DNA of 64,000 nt from Coriaria nepalensis (Eukaryota; Streptophyta; Magnoliopsida; Cucurbitales; Coriariaceae): assembly GCA_027186245.1 (NCBI GenBank), contig CP114498.1, positions 1,247,501 through 1,311,500 on the forward strand, read 5' to 3'. Both the position numbers and the translations under genes were made by a program. Positions 33,301 through 45,098 of this stretch are shown here, piece after piece. Below the pieces are notes generated by a model that ran no database searches, was not told the origin of the DNA, and saw nothing but the letters and a program-made list of their open reading frames with translations. Position 1 is the first letter of the stretch, and each line of letters opens with the position of its first letter.

Positions 33301-35803
33301 CTCTGGTTTAGTGCAAGATGCAGGTGCGTAACATTAGGTTAAAGTTATTTCTTCATCTTTATTTGAATGCACTGCTTCCAAATTGAACATGTGGAGGTCA
33401 TTACATAACTGGAATCTTTAATGTGAAAGGTATCATTCATCATCTTTATGTGAGATTGCAGAAAATATACACTCTGTCATTCTGTTGTAAATAAATAACC
33501 ATTTTCCAGTATCCAACAATGAGTTTTCTTTCATTATTATTATTATTATTTGTTCAATTCCCACTTTCCTTTGAATGCAAGAGGTTTCTTCCATTTGTTG
33601 CCCTCTCTTCTCTTGCTCGCATAGTTTAGTTGGAAGACGAAAAATATATCTTTCTTTTTTCTGACTTGAATTTTCTAATTTATTGCAGACTTTCTGCTAG
33701 TCTTTCAAAGGCAGAAAAGGTTCTCGTTGTTGAAAGAGTCATCGAATCATTAGGGCTGCAGGGAGTCAGGGATTCTCTAGTTGGGACAGTAGAAAAGCGA
33801 GGAATCTCTGGTGGTCAAAGAAAACGAGTCAATGTTGGACTCGAAATGGTCATGGAACCTTCTCTTCTGATATTAGATGAACCCACATCTGGTTTAGATA
33901 GTTCATCTTCTCTGTTACTACTCAAAGCACTCAGGCGCGAAGCTCTTGAAGGTGTAAACATCTGCATGGTTCTTCACCAGCCGAGGTAACTTTTTTCAAA
34001 GAAGTTGAAAACCGACTGTCATTTTTTTCTTCTTCTTTTTCTTTCCCAAAATTAATTAAGCTTATTGATTGTTCTTTTCTTTTCTTCAAATCTTGTTCGG
34101 ATGCTTCAGCTACACCTTGTATAAGATGTTTGATGATTTGATTCTTCTAGCTAAAGGAGGACTGACAGTGTATCACGGATCTGTGAGAAAAGTCGAAGAG
34201 TACTTTGACAGCCTTGGGATTACTCTCCCTGAACGTGTCAACCCTCCTGACTATTTCATCGACATTTTAGAGGGCATAATAAAACCAAAGACGAGCTCAG
34301 GAGTAACTTACCAGCAACTTCCCATTAGATGGATGCTTCACAATGACTACCCAGTTCCCATGGATATGCTTGACCTTATTGATGGCAAAGGATCAACGTC
34401 TGGGAAAGATAAAAACGTTAAAGCTGAGGGACAATCGTTTATTAGAGAATTTTTTCAGGATATTAAATTAAATATAGCGTCCAAGAGGGACGATGTAAGG
34501 CATAATTTGTTGATGATCAGTGACTTGTCTGACCGTAAAACTCCTGGCGTTTTCCTGCAATACAAGTATTTTCTTGGGAGGTAAAAGTTCAGAATAATTC
34601 TATATTCCTTCTCTTCTTGAAGCACTTCACTTGCCTTAAATACATAGGACTAACGATAATTCAATACAACAAGAGCCTTTAGAGTATAATCTTGTGTTGA
34701 CATCTCAAAAATTAAACTGCGATACCATCTTTCCTATTTGCAGGGCTGGTAAGCAGAGATTAAGAGAAGCCAGGTCACAAACTGTAGATTTTCTGATTTT
34801 ATTACTGGCTGGAATCTGCTTAGGAACACTAGCTAAGATGAGTGATGAAACTTTTGGGATCCTTGGTTATACATACACTGTCATTGCTGCCTGTAAGTAA
34901 ACATAATCTCTTACTAATCATTATTTTATTTACTACTTAATGCTCTTTCTAAGTTATATCTACATAACCATATGATCTAATTCCCACCACTCTAAAAGAT
35001 CTCTTTGAATTCCAGCTCTGCTGTGCATGATTTCAGCTCTCAGAACATTTGCTAATGACAAGTTGCATTATTGGAGAGAGAGTTCCTCTGGCATGAGCAC
35101 CTGGGCTTATTTTTTTGCAAAGGATACAGTTGACCTTTTCAACACATTCATCAAGCCTCTGGTTTACCTCTCCATGTTCTATTTCTTCAACAATCCCAGA
35201 TCCTCCTTCTTAGACAACTACATCGTTTTGGCCTGTCTGGTTTACTGCGTGACCGGAATAGCTTACATTTTGGCCATCTCCTTTCAACCTGGTCCGGCTC
35301 AACTGGTCAGTATTTTTTTTTCATCTCGTTCCTAAACAAACGACCTGGATTTCAATCAACACCGTTAAAAAAAATTGACATAATCACTTTCCTTTTTCCT
35401 TTCATTGCAGTGGTCAGTGCTTCTTCCAGTTGTTTTGACTCTAGTAGCAACCCAAAAAGATAGCGGCAAAGTTGTAGATGAAATAGCTAATGCGTGCTTT
35501 ACAAAGTGGGCATTAGAAGCATTTGTGGTCTCAAATGCTAAAAGGTTCAAGCCTAACCAACTAAAAACTCTTCTCTTTTTCTTTTTTGTTAGAATATTAA
35601 TGTTATATATTTGGTACCCTTTGTCTGTGTTCTTCAACTTGTGCAGGTACTCAGGGGTGTGGCTAATATCACGTTGCGGTTCGCTTTCGCAAAATGGGTA
35701 TAATCTCCATAACTACTACTTTCGTTTGATCTTGCTCATTGCTACTGGTTTCTGTACACGCATCGTGGCATACTTGTCCTTGCTCGTCTCCACAAAAAAG
35801 TAA
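30309..35803 (+). CDS. ABCG28: ABC transporter G family member, ABCG24/ABCG28-like
   Basis: A large ABCG half transporter with an extended Cys-rich N-terminal ectodomain. Fourteen coding exons join in frame for about 1,120 residues. Exon 1 (30309 to about 30590) encodes a signal-anchor ([18 protein letters not shown]). Cys-rich segments follow ([54 protein letters not shown]), then a first membrane span with [20 protein letters not shown]. The ATPase domain begins in the 900-bp exon (about 32424-33323): [18 protein letters not shown], Walker [10 protein letters not shown] at about residue 553, and [20 protein letters not shown]. The signature [15 protein letters not shown], Walker [17 protein letters not shown] and VLHQP follow. 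The membrane domain is in exons from about 34743 onward ([23 protein letters not shown]) and the end is [10 protein letters not shown]. All ATPase motifs are intact. Arabidopsis ABCG28 acts in pollen-tube tip growth; whether this is ABCG24 or ABCG28 I cannot decide. Confidence 0.93.
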
Positions 35804-36487
35804 ACCAACAAAAAAAAAAAAAGTTGAAAATTGTGAAGTCTATCAATCTCTTTCCCCATTCTGTATGCACATAAGAAAAGGATAACAATGAGAGTTGGAA
35901 CTTCTAAGAAAGGATAAGAGGTGGAAGACGCACATACAATGTTAGAATCAGACAATCTGATCTGTACACGATGTCTTCATAAGAGGTTGAAGACAAACAA
36001 GATATGTATACGGGTTAGAAATTTTGTTGATCTTATGCTTAATATTAAACTGAAATTTACTACTATTTTTTTTTTCCCCCTCTGATTATTTGCTTAAGAA
36101 ATCCAGAATGACCAGGAACTGTTCTCTACTAATTTCAAGAACACCATATGCTTGTACACACACTGTAAATTCATTGACCAATTAACGCCTGAAAAAGAGT
36201 TTGGGTTTATTTATTGATAAATATTTCTTATTAAACATTTATAGTTTCTATAGATTAAGCAATCATTTAACTACAAAAACTAATTAAAAAAATCACCTAT
36301 ACATTTTTTTTATTTTTTTGGTGATGATCTTAATTCCAAATAATAATAAAAATTGAAAATAGAGTAATTAAATCGATGCTTAATGATTTGGAAAAATGCC
36401 TTTTCAACATGCACGTAAGTGAATTAGCTCTTTTTAATGTTATTATTATTATTATTTAATAATAATAATACAATCATGAGCCATATC
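35804..36487. other. 3' UTR of the ABCG24/28-like gene and intergenic spacer, no gene seen
   Basis: AT-rich, with a poly-A-like run after the stop codon at about 35809-35822 and a TTA/AAT-rich patch at about 36440-36470. No coding frame is supported. Confidence 0.6.
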
Positions 36488-36493
36488 TATAAA
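36488..36493 (+). promoter_or_regulatory. TATA box of the RNase T2-like gene
   Basis: TATAAA in the context TCTATAAAAG lies 43 bp before the start codon. A transcription start near 36518 would leave a very short 5' UTR. Confidence 0.65.
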
Positions 36494-36530
36494 AGTTGTC
36501 TCTTTACTCAGGATCTGTATAAAAATTTAT

Positions 36531-37440
36531 ATGTTTATGATAATAATGTTTGAGAAGAAGATTATCATAATTATTATTATACTTTACATTTGTTTAGTTT
36601 TGGTAGAGAGTCAAGAAAGAGTTGATCACTTCACACTTACTTTAGAGTGGCCTAATGCATACTGTAATCGCGCTAAATCTATATGCAGAAAACCCATACC
36701 CCAACATTTCATAATAAACCAATTCAAACCTCGCATGCCCAATGGCACAATTCTTAAACACAAAAACCAACATAAATACAGCCGAACCGAGGTTCGAAAA
36801 TTTCTCGTATAAGTAATTTAGTATTACGTCTAGTTTCATTATAATCGAAAACGTTAACTCTCATTATTATATGCTCTATGTTTTAAGGTGGAAGAGTGGA
36901 ATTTTACGGGAAATCTATCAAAAGCTTGGCCAAGCCTCGGAACCCACGTGGGTAATCTGAGGTTGTGGAACTATGCATGGTTATATGGCGGGATATTCAC
37001 CGACATGACTCCAAAGAATTACTTTTACACAGCAATTCAATATTCAAAACCATACATCAATCTTATTGACCTGTTAAGAGAATCAGGTATATATATATAT
37101 ATATATTTATTTATTTATTTTAAATTGTGTCACTCTTAGCTTACCATTGATGAATTTGATGTTTCTCTAATCGATAAACATTTTCTATATAGGGAAGGTA
37201 ATTCCGAGTGAACAACCATACGACAAAGATTTTCTACTTGATGAAATTGCAAATGTAATCGGTTCCTCTCCTACTATTGGATGTAGTGAAGATTTAGATG
37301 GTTATGATCAACTTCAGAAGGTAACTGTCTGCATGAAACCTCAAGGACTAGCTCTCAACTGCAGGCTTCCATTTGTAGGATGTAACAAGTCACAAACCAT
37401 CTTCTTTCCTATTTTGTCATCTCTTCGCAATACTAATTAA
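36531..37440 (+). CDS. Secreted T2/S-RNase-like protein lacking both catalytic histidines
   Basis: Three exons (36531-36806, 36888-37086, 37193-37440) join in frame to 240 residues, ending in an ordinary stop. The N-terminus is a signal peptide (very Ile-rich core, ending VLVESQE). Family features: HFTLTLEWPNAYCN near residue 34 (family FxLVLxWPxxYC), two Cys of the first disulfide, W-N-F-T (N-glycosylation site), SKAWPSLG (family RWPDL), then YFYTAIQYSKPYINLIDLLR, and a C-terminal part with four Cys (GCSEDL, VCMKPQ, NCRLPFVGC) and IFFP. The first intron is where S-RNase genes have theirs. However, the active-site strings are gone: the family FTIHGLWP reads FIINQFKP here, and the family FWKxExxKHGTC reads LWNYAWLYGGIF. 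RNase activity is therefore not expected. The intact frame argues against simple decay. A role such as RNase regulation, storage or binding is speculation. The start could also be the Met codons at 36537 or 36546, further down the same exon. Confidence 0.85.
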
Positions 37441-38795
37441 TTAAGTACCTTATTTACTTGGTGTTCGTTTGATTATTTAATATACTCAGTTATGTATTTG
37501 GAATAAAATATGTTGTAATAAATTAATATTGTAATGATTTTGATAATTAACGAGGAGATTGATGGTAGATACGGTCCCTATCCAAAAGTGTGACGTTGAT
37601 AGGATGGAGACGACAAGCGTCAAGGGTAATATAGTAAAATCAGTAAAATCCAAAAGGAAAAATGGCAGTATCGTTATTACGTAGGAAAACCGGTGGTATA
37701 ATTATAAGTAATAGTGACTCCCTACAGATAATAGGGGTTCTGTTCTGAGGTGACAAGAATGAGGTCATCAATCAAGGGCTTCCGTCATTGATCAGGATTG
37801 TTCCTTTTGTCGTCGTGCTTCCTTTTTTTCTCCTTAAATTATTAATACTTAAAATTATATTATTTTTAATATATAGTTTAAACTTTATCATAATAATTAT
37901 TTGATATATTATTAATCGAGATTTCTGTCACGTTTATTCTGTTATTTAAAATACATTTCTTAATGCGATTATTTACGCACTACTAAGCTAAGTAGTCTAT
38001 GTAAAGTATAGGTAGATGCGGTAGGATTAATTATTCTCAAAGCAGTTAATCTACGTTAAAAATACATTTACTAGATTTGATTCTCAAAGACGCACGTACG
38101 TTGATTGTCGTATCAATTGATTTGATCGGACGATGATGCGTCCAAGAACAGATTCATTTCACTGTCTATAACCTCCACAAGATTTTTATTCAGATCATAA
38201 GCTCTTTCTAATAAAAATATCTGTAGATTAGATTAGTTATTAATTATAAATATTATAAATATTATGAGGTGAGTTTGATTTACAATAAATTGAGCGTCAT
38301 ATTTTTATATGAAATTAATGTGATAATAATATAATATATAAAATTAATATAAATTTATATAAATTTATATTTAAAATTTTAGGAATTTTTATATAAAATT
38401 TTGATTATTTCAAATAAAAAACTAAATTTTAGAAAGATGAGAGAATAGTCATCTCTTCCTTACCTTAATTTAAGTTATATATAATTATGAATAATCGATT
38501 TTTAATATACTAAATTTATTTTTAAAAAAGCTAATTTAATTATCATATAAAATCCCATGTAATTAATTGCATGCAAAGCATATATATATATATATATATA
38601 TATCAAATAACATGATAAATCAAGAACTCTCAAATATGGGGGCAGCGAGCTCGAGAAGTCAGAGATACCCTTTCCTACCGCTTTGGGCGACTCCTAGGGC
38701 CACATGCAAGTGTACGTATACTTGGCAAGGAGGAGGGATACAGCTAGCTACAGAGAGTAGGGGGGAACAAGCCAAATAGAGTCCGAGAATGACTC

Positions 38796-38801
38796 CACGT
38801 G
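38796..38801. promoter_or_regulatory. G-box CACGTG (palindrome ctCCACGTGGag)
   Basis: A CACGTG core in a 10-bp perfect palindrome (CTCCACGTGGAG), a high-affinity form for bZIP and bHLH factors. About 2.8 kb upstream of the BEL1-like start codon. Function is an inference from the motif. Confidence 0.45.
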
Positions 38802-38885
38802 GAGCATAATTAACTCTTTCATTCTGTCTCCCCCTCACCTATAAATAATGACATAACCAAACTAGCCATGGAAGAATCCGAAGAC

Positions 38886-38891
38886 CACGTG
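38886..38891. promoter_or_regulatory. G-box CACGTG in GACCACGTGGGC
   Basis: Second G-box core, 90 bp after the first, with the ABRE-like flank ACGTGG. Function is an inference from the motif. Confidence 0.4.
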
Positions 38892-39514
38892 GGCCAGCCC
38901 AGGTGACAGCTACGCCATGTCTTATTTTCACTGAACTCACAGTCCCAAGGACTAAACTCGCCCTCAATCACTCACACTATCTGATTGGACACTTAATCAA
39001 GTAGGAGGGCACATATTCCCATCTCACCATCTCCACCGTTAGATCTTGATCCAACGACTGTTCTTACCCTTTCTCTGCTCTCGCCCAGGAATCAGTTTAC
39101 CATCCCGTATACCACCCGTCTTGTCTTTACGCATTTGCAACTCTCCTTTTCACGTTTACGTGTACTCTTCGCCGGCCGTTGGATGGGGATCTAAAGGCGA
39201 GGATGAGGCGATGAATTAAATTAACTCGGAGTGTGACTTGAGTTTATCTGTGAGAAAGGAGGAGGAAGCTTTTATTGTGGACCGTACGATTGATTAAATG
39301 ATCAGCAGCTTTTTTCACTTTTTCTTTTGTCATTCATTTATTTTATGGCGTATTATGGGAAATTGGGAATAGAACAATGGCCCCACGCAAAAGATCTGGC
39401 GGTGGACATTCAAAGCTGACCGCAGGTGATGCAAGGCTCAAGTTTAGTCTATAGATCTGTTCGATGCTTTCTCTCTTCTTTTTATTTATTAAAAAATAAA
39501 ACAATCACATTTTC

Positions 39515-39520
39515 CACGTG
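39515..39520. promoter_or_regulatory. G-box CACGTG in TTCCACGTGGAC
   Basis: Third G-box core upstream of the BEL1-like gene. Function is an inference from the motif. Confidence 0.35.
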
Positions 39521-40343
39521 GACGGCGCGATTGTGTTCATTCATGGCTTTCATAGGCATAATAATGTGATTAAAATTTATTATTATTATAAATATTATTT
39601 TATAATAATTGTTTCCTTACTTAACGTGTCCCGTTACCAAAGAGACAGTCATCATAATTAACGTTCCATTATGGTATTAGTTTTTAGTCGATATGTTGAG
39701 TAGTATTCGCCGTTGACGTTAATAAAAGGGCAGTTTAGACAATTTCTGTTAAAAAATGGACCTATCAGTCTCGACCAAACCGCAAAAACCGTCGTACGTA
39801 CTGCGTAGTACGCATTAACTACAACGTTAATAAAATCCCGGTTGGTAACGATGGCACGTTACGTAATTAGTTTCTTTATTGTAGCTACTTTCAAGTCGAC
39901 GATTTCCTGACCGTTCATTGTGTCCCGATTCCCGACCGTAATGTAACGTCGTTAAGTTTTAACGTCTTATTCCCCGCCTTTTTCTAACAGCATATATGTT
40001 CGGTTCTTGGGGAAAAATGGGAAAGAGAAAATTTTGTTTTTAGAAATTTTATTTCTGTTTGGATATAATTTAAAAAAGATAGAGAAATTAGAAGAAAATA
40101 AAAGGAAATGTGTTTTTTTTTTTTAATTATATTAATTTTAATAATTAAATATTTAATATTAAAAAATATAATCGTAAATAAATTGAAAGACTATTTTCTC
40201 TCATTTATAAAACTATTTAAATAAGAAAAAGAAAGTTAGTTATCTCTTCCACTTCCCCCTGTGCTCTTATTAACTTAAAAGCTTAAACAGCGAATTAGTG
40301 CTTCGCAATCATTGGTCTTTCCAAGCTCCTCTCGCCCCTCTCT

Positions 40344-40350
40344 TATATAT
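40344..40350 (+). promoter_or_regulatory. TATA box of the BEL1-like gene
   Basis: TATATAT, followed about 30 bp on by sequence with the look of a leader exon (CCTACCGAACTCCGCC...). The leader and a 5' UTR intron would then span to 41625. Confidence 0.5.
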
Positions 40351-40374
40351 CACTCCTAGCCGTGATCGATCCTT

Positions 40375-41625
40375 CTTACCTACCGAACTCCGCCGACTGA
40401 AACGCCACCCGCAATCTCGGACGGAAGTATCATGTTTCTGTCTGAAAATTGAGATCTGAGCTCTATCAACCTTTCTTTTTTAATGAATATCTCAGTACGT
40501 AGTAATTGATAAAGGTACTATAAAAAGAAGATCTACTTTGAATTATTTGTTGTGAACTCTTTTTTCCCAACATATTATGCTTAATATTTTTTGCACCATG
40601 TTTGCTAAGAAAATCAAACTTCTTTGTTTTTCATTTCCGTGCTTAGTATTCTCCCCCCCCCCCCCCCCTTTGTAGTAGCTAAATTAACGACGACCCAAAA
40701 ACCTTAATTAGCTTCTGTCTATAGATCTGTTAGTTGATCAAGCTCTGTGTTCATTCTGCATGTTTTTTTTTTCCCTGCCAGGGGTGAACTAGGGTTTGAT
40801 CTAGTGTTTTTTAATGATCCAAAGTTACGTGTGTTTTAGCTGGAACTGGAATTTAGCTTGTACTATAGTAGTAACCATGTAGTTTTGAGTAATAATTGTG
40901 AGTATTAACGGAGGAAAAAGTTGTATATAATTGATGCACTTAACGAAGTACTGTTCTACTCACTCGAACGTGTTCGCCGCCGGTTTTCGGACGGTCTTAG
41001 TTGCCGGAAAGTTTAGGGGGTTGCCTTGGATGCGTTTAGCTATTGAAGGCAAAGCCTAGCGAGTAGCTAGCTAGTTCCAAGGGAATTTCTAAAAGATGAA
41101 AAGGAAACAAATTAACCCATAATAAATAGTTTTTTTTTTAATTTTTTGATTTTTATAATTTAACCCCTCCACTCATGTCATCGTTTACTTCGTTTTTGCT
41201 GATTTTGGAGTTGGATCCTATATATATATATATATAGAATTAGTACTTATTATGCATGCATTTTACAACGATAGTAATGATCTTTTTGTTAATTGAGTGG
41301 CTATAGTAGTAGTACTTATTTTATTTTTATTATTTTCATGATTATTAATTAAGTATATAAAGAAAACTAATGAACATTTTTTCTTTAAAAAAAAAATGAA
41401 ATAAATGAAAAAAATTAAAAAGAAAAAGCGTTTCCTAAGCTTCTGTAAAACTCCATTAGACATATCCTAATAATGTAGTTTTGTTTTGCAACGTCTTTTT
41501 CAGGAGAAAAAAATTGATTGATCGAACAAGAGTTCCTATGCATCGATTTATTCGGCAGCCGTTTCGGGAAGTATATACTTTGAGTAAAGAATAAAGAGAA
41601 TCATATATATATACTGGATCATTGG
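40375..41625 (+). other. Presumed 5' leader and UTR intron of the BEL1-like gene
   Basis: The region between the TATA box and the start codon includes a 16-C tract (40653-40668), T-rich sequence and an acceptor-like TTTTTCAG|GAG near 41504. No coding frame is supported. Confidence 0.4.
40653..40668. repeat. Poly-C tract of 16 bases
   Basis: An uninterrupted run of 16 C residues in the presumed 5' UTR intron of the BEL1-like gene. Confidence 0.9.
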
Positions 41626-43424
41626 ATGGATAGAAGTGGATTTGGTTCTGAATCACATGTTGCACAACGAAGCAGGCGTAATAAGTTGAGAGTTCATCAA
41701 ACAAGTTCAACATCATCAAAACATTTGCCAATATTCCCCACTTCGAGTTTTCTTCATAATCACCCATCTTTGCTTCCGTCGGAATTGGTCAATTTTTTGA
41801 CAGATGACTTAATGGCAAGGCAAGAATTAGGTACTGCAACATATCAGTCCGGCACTAGGCCGATTGTGGGGTCCACCTTCGAGGATGCCAGCTCCTTCAT
41901 CAGTCGCCCTTTGTCTTCTCCGCATTTCAACTCTTTACCTAAAGTTCCTCAACATTATGATCAACGTCAAAATGACTCTAATTGGAAAAGCTTTCACTCT
42001 CATCAAAGTTGTGATAATTCGATGGTGACCTCTGGAAGTGATCAAATGAATCCGAACCGGATGTTCGTAAACCATAGCCCTCAGAATTTTGGAGATACTC
42101 ATTTTAGTATTACTCCAAGCTACCGAAATATCAATGACTTCTCCGTCTCAATGGAAACCGAAGGTTTAGACCAAATGGTCTCACTTGTTCATCACAACAT
42201 AGGAGAAATCCGCGACCACGACCAAGGTGATTGTGATGCCGATGATCAATGGGATGCAAATGGAAATGAACTTGCACTTCTTCCTGCCTTTAGCAATCAA
42301 TCAAATGTGCTACGTAATTTCGATAATACCGGTTCAAATTGGATGGATCATAGATCGATTGAAAGTGGTGGTGATCACTTGGGTTATTGGTCAAGGAAAA
42401 ATGATGAAGAATTGAGGACTCTATTCACTGATTCCAATCCACAAGGCTTATCTCTATCCCTCTCATCAAATCCACATTCGAAATTTCCCATTGCTCATTT
42501 TGAAGATCAAGGATGTGGACCGGAAGATGAATACCAAAGAAGCAGATTTTGCCGGAATGTTCGTCAAGAATCTCACCCCATCAAGTCTGGTTATAGCAAT
42601 ATATGTCCCATACCAAAGCCGTCAATTATTAGTAAAAGTAGTGGCAGATCTCTTCAAGACATAGTAGGAATTTCTACGAACGGTGCTTATCGAAATATGG
42701 GACCGCTCGGCCCTTTTACTGGGTATGCAGCCATTTTAAAGAGCTCAAAATTCTTGAAGCTGGCTCAACAACTATTGGACGAACTTTGCAATTTAACCAG
42801 TTATAAATTTGGCGAAGCAAGTTCATTATCTGAGAGGATATCTAGTGGAGAATTCAACAGTTCTTCTTTGGCTGATCATGATCATATGCATGCTGCTAAT
42901 GCAAATATTCAAAATGAGGTTAATGCAACTAAGGGAAATAATAATAGTTCGTCTGCCTTATCTTTAACTTTTCACAGCTTGAATGAAACATGTTGCGATG
43001 GAGGAGGAACAAGGAGCAGTGTTTCCTTGGAGGCATTTCGGCCTGAGTTCCAGCAAAAGAAGGCGAAACTTCTACATATGCAGGAAGAGGTTTGTTATAA
43101 TCTAGCTACTCATGTTGGCTAATTAGCTTTTCTTAAAGAAAGAAGTAATTACTTTTCGAGCTTCAATAATGGATGTGTATGGGTCTTAAATACAGGCCCA
43201 GTCTTATCATTTTAGCTATGACACTAAACTCTTAAGAGATCTTTCTGTAAATGTAGGACCATGGCAAAATGGACATACTCTGATCACCACTTCTTTTTCA
43301 ATCACTTTATAAAAAAGTTGAATTCTCCATTTGAAAATTTGTCTTCCAAATGGCAGTACTATATCTAGTACTGTTGGAAAAGATTTCAGTAACATAACAT
43401 GTTGGACTTTTTGTGCTGTGAGAT

Positions 43425-43456
<32 letters not shown>

Positions 43457-45098
43457 TTTATTATTATTATTATTATTATTATAATTTATGATTAACATAA
43501 GCCCTTTGAATTCAAAGATTTGCAGAAGGTACAAGCAATATCAGCAGCAAATGCAAATGGTTGTTTCCTCATTTGAATCCGTATCAGGGCTTAGTTCGGT
43601 CACTCCGTACATTTCATTGGCTCTCGGGACAATTTCGAAGCACTTTTGGTGTCTGAGAAATGCAATTTTGGAACAGCTAAGACACGATAAGAAAGCATCG
43701 GGCGAGGATCATGTTATTATTTCATCCCCCACCGCCAAAACAAGTGGCAGCAATCTTGGTGATACTAATCCAGCCCGATTAAAATACATGGATCAAAGCC
43801 ATGTTATTACAAAGCACAACAAATCTAGTGGGGTTAACAACATTGGGTATCTTGAAACACAAGCAGTTCGGAGGCCTCAACGAGGCTTACCGGAACGTTC
43901 CGTGGCCATTCTTCGGGCTTGGCTCTTTGAACATTTTCTTCACCCGTAAGTATATTTGCATATGTACACATTTGGGTTGGCTTGAACATTGATTTGAATA
44001 AATTATAGATTTCTTTCCTTTCCAATCTTAATAGGTACCCGACTGATACGGATAAGCATATGTTAGCCACTCAAACGGGCCTAACACGTAACCAGGTAGA
44101 GATTCAGCCGCTCTTTTCTATTCATCATTTTGTAATACAAAATTTGTATGGATCACGTAGTGGGAAATCCTGAATTTTTTGATCAACATCTTTGATATAT
44201 ATATATATACATATATTGGAATGTTGTTGCCAAAAGACACTTTTTTGTGTTTGGGTTTTGAATGTGGAATTCCTCAAATCATCTAGTGTGTAAAAAGTCT
44301 CACCTCTTGCTTTCTTGAATGAAGTATTATTATCTTAATGTGGGGCCATTGCTATGACTTTTATTCTGAAAATAAATACGTTAACTAGGTTTCTGTTTTC
44401 AATAGGATGACTAAAGAAAAACTCGCCCCATTTTATTCTAAATGATAGTATTGGAGACTTGTATGATCATTTTAACGTATACAAGCTAAGCCGAAAATCA
44501 AAACCTTTGACTTTCGTAGCTGTAATGCTTTAGCATCAAATGGTGCATAGTTTAATGATCCATCACTGTTATCTTGATTATGATTAATTTATTCATGTAG
44601 GTATCAAATTGGTTCGTCAATGCTCGGGTGCGCGTTTGGAAAACGATGGTTGAAGAAATACATGCGCTAGAAACCAAAGGTGGCCTTGCCGAACCAAACC
44701 AAGATCATTCAAGAAAGAATGAAATTGGCTCCGGAGTAGAAGGTACTACTAGGTGGTGGATACATGGCGATTCTAGAGAATCAAAAAATCAGAGTGTGAA
44801 TTTCCTTAGGGGTCAATATCCTAGAGAGACAATTTCTGAACACCCGTGGACCCGAGAAAAGCGATTGAGATTAGATGGTCATGGAGACCATTTGAATATG
44901 ATGGATGGGGCATTGACTAGTTTCATGCCATGTCAGCAAACCGGCATCGATTTAGGAGGTCTCGGAGCTGTGTCTCTAACATTGGGCCTTAGGCATCGAG
45001 TGGAGGGTGCCTCGCCACATCAACAGTTCCAACAAGAAGACTGTCATATTTTGCGACAATATGGATCAAGTCAAATGATTCATGATTATGCGGGGTGA
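41626..45098 (+). CDS. BEL1-like (TALE) homeodomain transcription factor
   Basis: BELL proteins pair with KNOX partners to control meristem, ovule and leaf programmes. Four exons (41626-43089, 43518-43945, 44035-44095, 44601-45098) join in frame to 816 residues. An N-terminal ZIBEL motif GLSLSLSS lies near residue 272. The SKY domain begins [18 protein letters not shown]; the BELL domain spans the exon 1/2 join ([11 protein letters not shown], then [40 protein letters not shown]). The TALE homeodomain starts [27 protein letters not shown] and runs over a 61-bp mini-exon into [22 protein letters not shown]-terminal ZIBEL (VSLTLGLR) follows, and the end is QMIHDYAG. The recognition-helix region differs from the usual WFINARVRLWKP (Ile to Val, Leu to Val, Pro to Thr). 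Subgroup assignment is uncertain; the overall plan is like BEL1 or a BLH member. Confidence 0.93.

Larger units (their letters stand above)
37441..40343. other. Long intergenic region upstream of the BEL1-like gene
   Basis: About 2.9 kb with no supported gene. 37441-38560 is AT-rich. 38630-39250 is unusually GC-richer and contains two G-box hexamers, with a third at 39515. Several ACGT- and WRKY-like (TTGAC/GTCAA) words occur. A (TA)n run is at about 38580-38602. This is probably promoter DNA of the BEL1-like gene. Confidence 0.5.

Noticed and set aside
36936..36945. CACGTG G-box in the RNase-like gene
   Set aside because: It lies in coding exon 2, where the sequence is set by the protein.
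36531..37440. Reading the RNase-like gene as an S-locus pistil determinant
   Set aside because: No S-locus F-box genes lie within the window, and the catalytic residues needed for S-RNase toxicity to pollen tubes are absent.
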